Shown: piece by piece, positions 29,101 to 36,645 of the stretch
How the letters are laid out: each line of letters starts with the position of its first letter
Numbering within the stretch: the stretch's first letter is position 1
From: Paraburkholderia phenazinium
Lineage (GTDB): Bacteria > Pseudomonadota > Gammaproteobacteria > Burkholderiales > Burkholderiaceae
DNA: 64,000 bases
Assembly: GCF_900142845.1 (NCBI RefSeq)
Contig: NZ_FSRU01000001.1
Coordinates: 2,852,001-2,916,000 of the forward strand
Direction of reading: 5' to 3'
The notes under the pieces: model-generated
Told to the model about the DNA's origin: nothing
The model's database searches: none
The model's input: only the letters and a program-made list of their open reading frames with translations
Position numbers and translations under genes: made by a program

Positions 29101-29249
29101 CTGCTGACCGCGTCGCCCAGCGAGTAGTCGAACTGGGTGAGCAGTTCATGGCGGGCCGCTTGCCGCTCATGGTCCCACAGTATCCACGTAACACTCAGTG
29201 AAGCGGACAGGACCAGCAGCGGAAGGAGAACCAGGCGCGCCCAGCTCAC
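26139..29249 (-). CDS. CHASE-PAS-PAS-GGDEF-EAL cyclic-di-GMP enzyme
   Basis: 1036 aa from a GTG at 29249 that overlaps the TGA of the preceding gene as GTGA; a frame from 29360 lies inside that gene and was rejected. Two membrane helices (near 8-28 and 300-325) flank a CHASE domain (LRGVQSMFAATGEVDREHF, FIMYLPIYARG). Two PAS/PAC domains follow, each ending in DITERK. The diguanylate cyclase motif is intact (ARVGGDEFVVVL) but the I-site Arg is missing (LESD). The phosphodiesterase motifs are intact too: EALVRW, ELTESVLVDN, DDFGIGYSSLSYL, IAEGVET. It could make and break c-di-GMP. Coupling to a periplasmic binding protein suggests ligand control. Confidence 0.92.
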   Translation of the reverse strand: MSWARLVLLPLLVLSASLSVTWILWDHERQAARHELLTQFDYSLGDAVSRIEQRMGTYELLLRGVQSMFAATGEVDREHFRDYVGTLDLDAAFSGIQTIGLVEWVPAAQKDEHVAAMRRQGLSGYAIQPEGSREDYAPVIQREPRIGLNRAAPGFDAWTDPVRRSAMEQARDSGMAAISGKVRLAVDPDASAHPGFIMYLPIYARGQPQDSVAQRRAHLVGWVYASFRMHDVIASLYGEQPPGLSIAIYDGVEPSPAALLHRTPEAAGRHVPVDISANEYLVVDGHDWTLSMSAQDDFKARFGRNAAWLIASIGTGLSLLLAFLTWLIMTGRGRAMRLASAMTKELRENEEKFRAIADCTVNWEVWWGQDGKPRWINPSVEEYIGYTVEECMAMPDFAGALIHPEDLPRVAPEFRKGQQGFRGDDLEFRCIRKDGSLIWLSVSWVPISDAKGDFIGFRTSGRDITERKQVEAELRIAAVAFDSQEPMMITDASAKILRVNSAFTECTGYAPEEIVGLTPRVLQSGRHDAAFFREMWETIQRDGGWQGEIWDRRKNGDVYPKWLAISAVMGEDGVVSHFVGTHHDITERKIAEERIKELAFFDALTHLPNRTLLLDRLKQAITASARSETCGALLFIDLDHFKTLNDTLGHDKGDLLLQQVAQRLAASVLESDTVARVGGDEFVVVLGSLHENWEEAASQTEALGEKILAVLGSPYQLGEIEYRSTASVGATVFRGHQASIDELLKQADLAMYKSKEKGRNAVCFFDPDMQTVVVERAALEAGLRDAIEENQFLLHYQAQVDGTCITGAEALVRWQHPTRGIVPPADFIPLAEETGLILALGSWVMEAACAQLAQWATRSETAHLTIAVNVSVQQFREPDFVDKVLSIIARTRARPDRLKLELTESVLVDNAEDIIRKMGALKARGVVFSLDDFGIGYSSLSYLKRLPLDQLKIDRSFVRDVLVDPNDAVIARAIVALAQSLGLGVIAEGVETEAQRDFLAAAGCHAYQGYYFCRPLPVEGFEAFLSRLETGQCVAE

Positions 29250-30040
29250 GGTGGCGTCGGGAAATTGACCATCGACTCGGCGAGGTCGGGTTTGAAATAT
29301 TTCTCGAAGATCCGCCGTACGGTACCGTCGGCACGCATTTCGTTGACCAGGGCGCGCCACTTGTCGCGCTCCGCGGGCGACAGCGCCTTCTTCGACATGA
29401 TGAGGCCGTGCGGAACGGCGGGGTCGTTGAACTCCACGATCGCGGTCACGTCGCGGATTTGCTTTTCGTCGATGGCGGGGTAATCGAAGGGCTCGATGAT
29501 CATCCCCTGGATGTGCCGGAGCAGCAGCGCCTGATACAGCGGATCCAGACCGCTCGCCTGGGTGACGCGGTTTTCGGCCGCCAGGTCGTCGACCAGCCGG
29601 TTGGCCGACTCGCTATAGCGGAAGCTGCGGATCACGCCGAGCTGGAACTGGTCGTTGTGCTCGAAATCGGCCAAGCGCTGAATGCCCGCATCCTTGCGTA
29701 CCAGCAGATAATATTTATTGCTGAAGTACCACGCAAAATCGGCGTACTGATTGCGCTCGTCGTTGGCGATGCCGGAGAGGCTGAAGTCGAGTGCGCCGGA
29801 TTCGATCAGCTTCCAGATCCGCGCGCGCGACATGAGGCTAACCCGGATCTGGCAACCGCTGCGGCGGATCAACTCGTCGGCGAAGTCTTTGTCGATGCCC
29901 GAATCGGTGTCGACCGAATACAGCAGACCGTGATCGTGCAACGCCAGCGTAAATGAACGCGAACAGGTGGGACCGGCCGCCATAGCGCTGCCCAGACAGC
30001 TTAACGTCAGTAGCAGACCCCCGAGGCTACGTCGAATCAC
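29246..30040 (-). CDS. periplasmic solute-binding protein (family 3) coupled to c-di-GMP enzyme
   Basis: 264 aa. A signal peptide ends near SAMA-AGP. The mature protein has the two-lobed PBPb fold: FTLALHDHGLLYSVDTDSGIDKDFADELI, GALDFSLSGIANDERN, then DKWRALVNEMRADGTVRRIFEKYF. A Cys pair (PTCSRS and SGCQIR) may be bridged. No ABC permease or ATPase gene is next to it. Instead its stop codon overlaps the start of the GGDEF-EAL gene. I infer a sensor role: the free binding protein docks on the CHASE domain, or reports its ligand, rather than feeding a transporter. Confidence 0.87.
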   Translation of the reverse strand: MIRRSLGGLLLTLSCLGSAMAAGPTCSRSFTLALHDHGLLYSVDTDSGIDKDFADELIRRSGCQIRVSLMSRARIWKLIESGALDFSLSGIANDERNQYADFAWYFSNKYYLLVRKDAGIQRLADFEHNDQFQLGVIRSFRYSESANRLVDDLAAENRVTQASGLDPLYQALLLRHIQGMIIEPFDYPAIDEKQIRDVTAIVEFNDPAVPHGLIMSKKALSPAERDKWRALVNEMRADGTVRRIFEKYFKPDLAESMVNFPTPP

Positions 30041-30402
30041 AGCGTCTCCATCGTGCGAAGGTGACTAGGATACAGCCTTTAATATTGTCAAAAGTGCCGC
30101 TGACTACGCATTTCCCTGCCCTGCCCCTCTCACGGGTGCGAATAGGATACCGAGTTTCCGGCTTTTTTTTGGGCGGGTTTTTCGATGTTTTTTTCAGCTT
30201 GTCAGCTTACACCTGTGATCGAAGCCGTCGCAACCTTCAATCGGCATGTACTCCATACGCACTATCGGCAGCGCGGCGCCGTTCTTAAGTGCGTTTGAAT
30301 TTTTCCGTGCTGCAAGTCCTGGCCGATCCAGAGAGGGATGTCGCTTCCATGTACGCTTCGGCTTGTCGGTTGGCAGACTAACCCATCGTTAAAGGAAAAG
30401 TA
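30041..30402. other. intergenic region, T-rich runs
   Basis: 362 bases between the binding-protein gene (minus) and a LysR gene (plus), so both promoters are here. Two long T-rich runs at about 30163-30190 (eight and seven consecutive T) stand out in this GC-rich genome; they are not preceded by a good hairpin. No gene is supported. AAAGGAAAAG precedes the LysR ATG as ribosome site. Confidence 0.4.
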
Positions 30403-31323
30403 ATGGTCGAGCTGGATGATATGCGCCTGTTCCGCGCCCTGGGGGTGTCGCCCTCGCTCGCGGCAGCCGCCCGACGCCTGAATCTCACCCCGCCCGCAGT
30501 GACGATCCGGCTGCAAAGACTGGAGGAACGCCTGGGTGTCCGCCTGGCCATCCGGGAAGCGCGCGGCTTTTCGCTCACCGATGAAGGCCGCCGCTTCCTC
30601 GACGAGGCGAAGGAACTGCTCGAACGGATAGAGGCCATCCCGGCGAGCGTATCGGGCAAAACAGACCATGTGAGCGGCAATCTGCGGGTCGTCGCGCCAC
30701 TGGGCTTCGGTCGCGCGTATGTGTCGTCGATCGTCGGCGAGCTGCGCCAGTCCCATCCCAGGCTCGCCATCTCATTGCATTTATCCGAGAGCCCGCTGAC
30801 CGCCGCCGCGGGGGCCGATGTTGTCGTCAGCATCGGCAATCTCAGGGCGTCGTCATGGATCGGACACTTCCTCGCGCCCAACGACCGTTTGCTCTGCGCC
30901 AGTCCCGCGTTCGCGCGCCGCCTGCGGCAGGTCAAGCATCCCTCCGAGCTTGCCCAGTTCGAATGCCTGTGCCTGCGGGAAAACGACGAAGACCTGCCAC
31001 GCTGGCGGTTTACGCCGCGCGACAGTGGTGCGAAGCACGCACAAAAGCCGGTCACCGTACGGATCTCCGGCGCGCTTTCCACCAACGACGGTACCGTCAT
31101 CAGGGACTGGGCGATCGACGGGCTCGGCATCGCCGAGCGCTCCGAGTGGGATGTGTCCCATTTGATCGCGGAAGGCAAACTCGTCCGGGTCTTGCCCACG
31201 TGGAGCCTGGCGCCTGCACCGGTCATGGCCTTGCTGCCGACGCGCCAGGGGATGTCGGTCCGGCAGCGGGTGTTCCTCGAGGCGGCCAAACGCGCACTGA
31301 ATCCCGCTCCCTGGCGCGCCTGA
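30403..31323 (+). CDS. LysR family transcriptional regulator
   Basis: 306 aa. Complete winged helix (PSLAAAARRLNLTPPAVTIRL, QRLEERLGVRLAIRE) and an effector domain starting GNLRVVAPLGFGRAYVSSIV. ATG chosen with AAGGAA upstream. It has no obvious partner: the divergent neighbour is a periplasmic binding protein with a c-di-GMP enzyme, and the next gene is another LysR on the opposite strand. It may regulate either neighbour or a distant target. Confidence 0.9.
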   Translation: MVELDDMRLFRALGVSPSLAAAARRLNLTPPAVTIRLQRLEERLGVRLAIREARGFSLTDEGRRFLDEAKELLERIEAIPASVSGKTDHVSGNLRVVAPLGFGRAYVSSIVGELRQSHPRLAISLHLSESPLTAAAGADVVVSIGNLRASSWIGHFLAPNDRLLCASPAFARRLRQVKHPSELAQFECLCLRENDEDLPRWRFTPRDSGAKHAQKPVTVRISGALSTNDGTVIRDWAIDGLGIAERSEWDVSHLIAEGKLVRVLPTWSLAPAPVMALLPTRQGMSVRQRVFLEAAKRALNPAPWRA

Positions 31324-31409
31324 CGCGAGCGAAGCAAGCGCGCTCATGCGTGTGGCCTTCAGCGCTTCACGATGGCCCGGCGAATACCTATCGTCATCCT
31401 AATGAAATA

Positions 31410-32297
31410 CTAACGAAGCCCCAGGGCCAGCTCCACAAACTGCATGGCCCGGGCGTTGGCGTCACGATAGCGATGCGCGATGTACAGCGTGGTAATGGTG
31501 TCGGTCTCGTCCAGATGCCGGAACACGACGCCCGGCACCGCAATGGTCTGCAGCGTTGAGGGCACGAGGGCAATGCCGAGCCCCGTGGCGGTCAGCCCAA
31601 TCAGCGTGGAAGCCTGCTGCGCCTCCTGCACGACCTGCGGTTCGAAGCCGCGCTTCGCACACAACGCAACCGTCTGTTCGTACACGGCCACCCCTGCCTG
31701 GCGCGGATACGCAATGAACGGCTCGTCGCGCAGATCCGCCAGCTTGATGGAGGCCACCTCGGCGAGCCGATGCCCCGCGTGCATCGCCAGCAGCAGAGGT
31801 TCTTCCAGCAACGGCGTGAACACGACATCGGTGGGGAGCGCGCTTTCCGGCAGCCGCAGCAAACCGACGTCGATCTCCCGCTGCTCGATGGCCTCGATCT
31901 GCAGGGACGACGACAGTTCCAGCAGCGCGATGTTGACCTTCGGCCGTTGCGTCCGGTACGCATGAATCAGCCGCGGGAAAAACGGCGACAGCGTCGACGC
32001 ATTGGTAAACCCGACACGCAGCCGCCCAACCTCGCCGCTGACGGTATCCCACACGCTCTCCTTCGCATGTTCGACGCGCGCCAGAATCGCCCGCGCGTCG
32101 TCGAGCAGCGCGAACCCGGCCTCGGTCAGCGCCACGCTGCGGCGCGTGCGGTGAAAGAGCCGTGCGCCGAGATCCGCCTCCAGCGCCTGGATCGCGAGGC
32201 TCAGCGGGGCCTGGGTGATGCCCAGCCGCTCGGCGCTGCGCCGGAAGTGCAATTCCTGGGCAAGGACGACGAAATACTCAAGATGCCGGATGTTCAC
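31410..32297 (-). CDS. LysR regulator of the adjacent catabolic operon
   Basis: 295 aa from a GTG at 32297 giving the standard LysR start (M/V)NIRHLEYFVVLAQELHF; a TTG at 32312 would add five residues. Helix-turn-helix FRRSAERLGITQAPLSLAIQ and an effector domain GRLRVGFTNASTLSPFFPRL similar to CbnR/BenM-type aromatic regulators. It is divergent from the aldolase operon with a 12-bp inverted repeat in between, so it most likely activates that operon in response to a pathway intermediate. Confidence 0.92.
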   Translation of the reverse strand: MNIRHLEYFVVLAQELHFRRSAERLGITQAPLSLAIQALEADLGARLFHRTRRSVALTEAGFALLDDARAILARVEHAKESVWDTVSGEVGRLRVGFTNASTLSPFFPRLIHAYRTQRPKVNIALLELSSSLQIEAIEQREIDVGLLRLPESALPTDVVFTPLLEEPLLLAMHAGHRLAEVASIKLADLRDEPFIAYPRQAGVAVYEQTVALCAKRGFEPQVVQEAQQASTLIGLTATGLGIALVPSTLQTIAVPGVVFRHLDETDTITTLYIAHRYRDANARAMQFVELALGLR

Positions 32298-32304
32298 TGA
32301 TTTA

Positions 32305-32333
32305 CTCTGCAAATCAATAAGTTGATTTCAGAG
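32305..32333. promoter_or_regulatory. LysR operator of the aldolase operon
   Basis: Inverted repeat CTCTG-C-AAATCAA / TTGATTT-CAGAG, arms of 12 paired bases with one bulged C and a 4-base centre, directly upstream of the LysR start and 62 bases before the aldolase ATG. This is the expected place for a LysR recognition site. Confidence 0.72.
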
Positions 32334-32394
32334 AATAGATCAAAACTGTTCCAGCGACGATACTGTATTCCACCAACACAACGATGGAGACAGC

Positions 32395-33171
32395 ATGAAC
32401 GGTGCGGAACTGGTCGAACGCCTGCGCGAGCGGCACAAGATCATTGCGCTGGGCATCCGGGCCTCGCGCACGACGGACATCGTGCGCTGGGCCAAGGCGG
32501 CCGGCTACGACACGATCTGGATCGACATGGAGCACAGTTCGCTGCCCGTCGATACCGTCGCCCAGCTCGCCTCGTGCGCCGTCGACCTCGGCCTGATGCC
32601 GTGGGTGCGCGTGCCCGAGCGCGATTACGGCACGATCAACCGGGTACTCGACGGCGGCGCGCTCGGCATCATCGTGCCGCGTGTCGAAACGGCTCAGCAG
32701 GCGCGCGATGCGGTGATCGCCACGCGCTTTCCGCCGCTTGGACAGCGTTCGCAACTCGCGACGCTACCGTATGTGAACTTTGAAAAGCTCGCACCGCGCG
32801 AGATGAACCGGCGCCTCAACGAAGCGACCGTGCTCAAGGTGCTGATCGAAAGCCGCGCCGGCGTCGAGGCAGCCGACGCGATTGCCGCGGTCGAAGGCGT
32901 GGACGTGCTGGCGCTCGGTTGCAACGATTTGTCAGCCGATCTGGGGCACACCGGCGAATCGGCCCATCCCGAGGTGGTCGCCGCCTGCCGCCAGGTGATC
33001 GCGGCAGCGCAGCGGCACGGCAAGGTCGCGATCGTCGGCGGCATGCCCGAGTGCGAGGCGCTGAACGAGCTGCGCCGCGAAGGCGCGGCCCCGTTCATCT
33101 TCGGCGGCATCGACAGCGATGTTTTCCTTGCGGCGCTGCGCGAACGCGCGGACCAGGCCCGCGCTCTTTAA
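32395..33171 (+). CDS. HpcH/HpaI family class II aldolase
   Basis: 258 aa TIM-barrel aldolase. The catalytic set of the HpaI group is visible: His47 in IDMEHSSL, Arg72 in WVRVPE, metal ligands Glu152 (LKVLIESRAG) and Asp178 (GCNDLSADLG). Such enzymes split 2-keto-3-deoxy or 4-hydroxy-2-keto acids into pyruvate (or oxaloacetate) and an aldehyde. It is first in a plus-strand operon with an amidohydrolase, an unknown protein, an MFS carrier, a propeller protein and a porin. Candidates are 4-carboxy-4-hydroxy-2-oxoadipate-like or keto-deoxy-aldarate substrates; the sequence does not decide. Confidence 0.9.
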   Translation: MNGAELVERLRERHKIIALGIRASRTTDIVRWAKAAGYDTIWIDMEHSSLPVDTVAQLASCAVDLGLMPWVRVPERDYGTINRVLDGGALGIIVPRVETAQQARDAVIATRFPPLGQRSQLATLPYVNFEKLAPREMNRRLNEATVLKVLIESRAGVEAADAIAAVEGVDVLALGCNDLSADLGHTGESAHPEVVAACRQVIAAAQRHGKVAIVGGMPECEALNELRREGAAPFIFGGIDSDVFLAALRERADQARAL

Positions 33172-33190
33172 ACTCCCCTACTTTCAGACC

Positions 33191-34069
33191 ATGGCAGAGA
33201 CTCCCCTGATCTCCACCCCGATGCGCGACTTTGAAACGCTGTCGCGCCCGTCGTTCACGATGCCGCCGCTCGCCTGCGATGCGCACATGCACGTATTCGG
33301 TCCGCTGGACAAATATCGACACGTCGAACATCCGCACTACACGCTGCCCGACGGCAAGCTCGCGTACTACCTGCAGTTGATGGGCCGCTTGCAGCTCAAG
33401 CGCTTCGTGATCGTGCAGCCGAGTTTCTACGGCACCGACAACCGCTGCATGATCGATGCACTGCATGTGGCCGGATCGATCGCACGCGGCGTGGTGATGA
33501 TCGACGAAGGCACGAATGCCGCGACGCTCGACAGTTACCACGCGTCCGGCGTTCGCGCGGTGCGGCTGGACCTGTTTGCGCGCTCCGGCTTGCCGACTGC
33601 GGAGATCCAGCAATACATCACGCGCATGGCGCGCCTTTGCGCGAGTCTGGGCTGGCATGTGCAGTTCTATGCGCCGGGCTGGGTGGTGCGCAACCTGATC
33701 CCGTTTCTCGCTGACGTGCAGACCGACTTCGTGATCGACCACATGGGTTATATGCTCGAAGAAGATGGCCTGACGCCCGCCGATTTCGAACGCCTGCTGA
33801 GTTTGCTGAAAGACGGCCAGTGCTGGCTGAAGCTGAGCGCGCCGTACCGGATCGCCAAACATCGTGGCTATGAAGCTGTGGCGCCGATGGCCGAAGCCAT
33901 CGTTCAAGCGGCGCCGCACAAGGTAATCTGGGGCTCCGACTGGCCGCACATTCCGGATTCGACGCGCGACACCGGCGAGTTGCTGAACCTGCTCGGCGCA
34001 TGGACCGACGATCCGGCGGTGCGGAAGATGATTCTCTCCGACAATCCCGCACGCCTGTTCGATTACTGA
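33191..34069 (+). CDS. amidohydrolase-superfamily lactonase (PDC hydrolase-like)
   Basis: 292 aa from the ATG at 33191; upstream codons overlap the aldolase gene and were left out. Signature residues: HxH in CDAHMHVFGP at the end of strand 1, QPSFYGTDN, the His of DHMGYM and the catalytic Asp in WGSDWPH. This is the COG3618 group that contains 2-pyrone-4,6-dicarboxylate hydrolase, galactarolactone isomerase and fuconolactonase, several of which work without a metal. Placed between an aldolase and transporters, it should open a lactone to give the acid used by the aldolase. Confidence 0.88.
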   Translation: MAETPLISTPMRDFETLSRPSFTMPPLACDAHMHVFGPLDKYRHVEHPHYTLPDGKLAYYLQLMGRLQLKRFVIVQPSFYGTDNRCMIDALHVAGSIARGVVMIDEGTNAATLDSYHASGVRAVRLDLFARSGLPTAEIQQYITRMARLCASLGWHVQFYAPGWVVRNLIPFLADVQTDFVIDHMGYMLEEDGLTPADFERLLSLLKDGQCWLKLSAPYRIAKHRGYEAVAPMAEAIVQAAPHKVIWGSDWPHIPDSTRDTGELLNLLGAWTDDPAVRKMILSDNPARLFDY

Positions 34070-34085
34070 GGCAGTCAAACCTATC

Positions 34086-35237
34086 ATGCCCTACCAACCC
34101 AACGCAGCGTTTGCCGGTCTCTTTCGCGCGTTCACGTCGGACCCGCAGAGCATCGGCGCGCACCTGACCGGGCAGATGACGCGGCAGGACGCCGACGCGC
34201 CGCTGCTCGTCTCGACCGGCAGCGATATCGTGCTGTTTCCCGGCGCAGGCCGTGCGCCGGCTATTGAGAGCTTTCGCAAATCGACGCGCGGCTTCATCGA
34301 ACTGACGGCGGTGTCGCATCTGCCGCTGGCCGTCGCCTACCTGGCGCGCATGCGCGAACTGTCGCCAGAGGACGATAGCTGGCAAAGCGATGCGGCGCGC
34401 CTGCGGGGTCACGCGCAGGAAACCCGCGCGGCGAATTCGCTCGCGTTGTGGCGCGATCATGTCGCCGTCGCCAGCTTCGCGGGCCACGAGCAGAAGATCG
34501 CCGATCTGGTCGACTACACCTGCGGCGTCACGATCGACCTGCTCGAGCGGATCGGGAAGGATCACTCGCTGCTGAACTTCGCACGCCTGAACGACGAGTA
34601 CTTCGCCGCGCCGCCCACGGACGCCTTTCCTGTGTCGATGAACGATGTGATGTTCGCCACCTTCGGGCTCGCCTTTCTCGACATCGTCTATCGCATCGGC
34701 AACTGGTTGCGCGCGCAAGCACTCGACTGGAGTCGCCTGATGGTGCTGGTCAGCGGACGATCGGGCCGGCCGACGGCCGGCGCCACGTGGGCGACCAACA
34801 ACATGTGCTATCTGGTGTGGTGCGCGTCGAACCGCACGCTTCTGCCGGAGCGCGTGTTCGTCGCGCCGCATGCGCCGTCGTTCTCGGTCGCCGAACTGCC
34901 CGACGCGGCGGGACTCGCGGAACTCGAACGCAGCTACAGGGCGTTGTGGCTGAACACGCGCGCGAGTATCGACGTCGCACGCGCTCTCTTTCCCGAGCAG
35001 CGTCCGTACCGCTTCGATCCCGCGCCCGCCGACGGCATGCCGCCGATCAGATCGGTCGACGATCGCGAAGCCACCACGGCGCGGCTGCGACGCATCATGG
35101 AAGACCCGAACCAACTCCTGTCGAATTGCGTCGCTGATTACATCGTCGATCAGTTGCACAGCAACGGCAACCAGCCGCAACAGGTGGAGATACCGGGCTT
35201 TACGAACGTGAGGTATCCGCACGCGGAACGGTCCTAG
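34086..35237 (+). CDS. conserved-looking protein of unknown family in catabolic operon
   Basis: 383 aa, not recognised. It starts 16 bases after the amidohydrolase stop. Soluble, mostly helical: FIELTAVSHLPLAVAYLARM, HEQKIADLVDYTCGVTIDLL, then a middle segment FPVSMNDVMFATFGLAFLDI and a Gly/Arg-rich loop SGRSGRPTAGATWATNN followed by two helices to the end (NCVADYIVDQLHSN). No signal peptide, no cofactor motif I can place. The loop with several small residues and Arg could bind a phosphate or carboxylate. Good codon usage and tight spacing make it a genuine operon member, so it is probably an enzyme for an uncommon step of this pathway. Confidence 0.75.
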   Translation: MPYQPNAAFAGLFRAFTSDPQSIGAHLTGQMTRQDADAPLLVSTGSDIVLFPGAGRAPAIESFRKSTRGFIELTAVSHLPLAVAYLARMRELSPEDDSWQSDAARLRGHAQETRAANSLALWRDHVAVASFAGHEQKIADLVDYTCGVTIDLLERIGKDHSLLNFARLNDEYFAAPPTDAFPVSMNDVMFATFGLAFLDIVYRIGNWLRAQALDWSRLMVLVSGRSGRPTAGATWATNNMCYLVWCASNRTLLPERVFVAPHAPSFSVAELPDAAGLAELERSYRALWLNTRASIDVARALFPEQRPYRFDPAPADGMPPIRSVDDREATTARLRRIMEDPNQLLSNCVADYIVDQLHSNGNQPQQVEIPGFTNVRYPHAERS

Positions 35238-35328
35238 AGACGATCAAAGGCGAAAGCCGACACGACCCGCGCGGCAGGGCATCCGCGCGGACCATAAGAA
35301 AACGCCCTTGATGAAGGAGACAAGCTTC

Positions 35329-36645
35329 ATGAACCTACTTGCACGAGAGCCTGCTGCAGGTCCACCGGTCAGCAACGTGCTGAGCATTACGCTGGTGTGC
35401 TTTGCGGTCTCGATGATCGACGGCTTCGACACGCTGATGCTGTCGTTCGTCGCGCCGTTGCTCGCGAAGTCGCTGCAGATCGATCACGCTACCCTGGGCC
35501 GCGTCTTCGGTGCGGGATTTATCGGCACGGTGCTGGGGTCGCTGATCGTCGGGCCGCTGGCCGACCGCTTCGGGCGGCGGCCAATGCTCCTGCTGGCGCT
35601 CGGTGTGACCGGCGTGTTCACACTCGGCTGTGCATTTGCCACATCGGCGACGATGCTGGCCGCGCTGCGCTTTATCGGCGGTCTCGGGATGGGCGGCGCC
35701 ATTCCGCCGGTTGCCGCCATCACCGCGGAAAGCAGTTCGCCGCAACGGCGCTCATCCCTGGTCATCCTGATGTTCATCGGCTTTCCGCTTGGCGCGGTGG
35801 TCGGCGGCGCGATTACCGCGGCCTTGATGGTGCGCTTCGGCTGGCCATTCGTCTTCCTGATGGGCGGCGCCTTCGCCCTGCTCGTGCTGATCCCCGTGCT
35901 GCTCGTGATCCCGACGCACGCGCTCAGCCGCGACGAACGGGCCGCCGCGCGGCAGCAAGCGGCGGCACGCGGTCTGCACGTAGTGAGCGGCGTGTTCGCC
36001 GGCGGCCGGCTCCCGGCAACCCTGGCGCTGTGGTTCGGCGTGTTGTCGAGCATGATCCTCTCGGGCTTTCTCGTCAGCTTCATGCCTACCATGCTCAACA
36101 TGAACGGCGTCGAACCGGGTCGCGCGGCGCTCGGCTCTGTCGTGCTCAACTTCGGCGCGATCGGCGGCGCGCTGGTGCTGTCGGCGATGGTCGGCAAACG
36201 CGGCCCCTTCGTGCCAGTGTCGCTGTCGTTCATTGGCGGCGCGCTGTTGACGGCGGCGCTCGGCCACCTCATCGGCGCGGGGAACCTCGCGCTGGCGATG
36301 CTGTTCGCGGTGGGCGCGTTTCTGGTCGGCGGGCAGTTGACGTTTCCGGCTATCGCCAGCCATCTCTTTCCCGCCGACGTGCGAGCGGCCGGCATCGGCT
36401 GGGCGCTCGCCATCGGCCGGCTCGGTTCGATCATCGGGCCGGTGGTCGGCGGCATCCTGCTGTCGCAGCATCTGGCATTCGACACGCTGTTCATGCTCGC
36501 GGCGCTGCTGGCGGTGGCCGCTGCGCTCGGCATCGCGCTCGCCAATCTGCTGCGTCCACGCGAAGAGAATGGGCCGCTCCCGCCGGCCCGGTCTTTTGCA
36601 ATCCCAGGTTCTGAGTTAGGAGAAGCCGGTAATGGCAAACATTGA
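35329..36645 (+). CDS. MFS transporter, aromatic acid:H+ symporter type
   Basis: 438 aa, twelve membrane helices. ATG at 35329 chosen because AAGGAG lies nine bases upstream; in-frame codons from 35308 include that site itself. Helix 1 holds DGFDTLMLSFVAPLL, the AAHS signature with the transport Asp residues, and the loop 2-3 motif is GPLADRFGRRPMLL. PcaK, BenK and MhpT are of this type. It should import the organic acid that this operon degrades. It overlaps the next gene by 14 bases. Confidence 0.9.
   Translation: MNLLAREPAAGPPVSNVLSITLVCFAVSMIDGFDTLMLSFVAPLLAKSLQIDHATLGRVFGAGFIGTVLGSLIVGPLADRFGRRPMLLLALGVTGVFTLGCAFATSATMLAALRFIGGLGMGGAIPPVAAITAESSSPQRRSSLVILMFIGFPLGAVVGGAITAALMVRFGWPFVFLMGGAFALLVLIPVLLVIPTHALSRDERAAARQQAAARGLHVVSGVFAGGRLPATLALWFGVLSSMILSGFLVSFMPTMLNMNGVEPGRAALGSVVLNFGAIGGALVLSAMVGKRGPFVPVSLSFIGGALLTAALGHLIGAGNLALAMLFAVGAFLVGGQLTFPAIASHLFPADVRAAGIGWALAIGRLGSIIGPVVGGILLSQHLAFDTLFMLAALLAVAAALGIALANLLRPREENGPLPPARSFAIPGSELGEAGNGKH

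Noticed and set aside
30163..30190. T-rich runs considered as an intrinsic terminator
   Set aside because: No stable hairpin precedes them on either strand, and no gene ends nearby in the matching direction.
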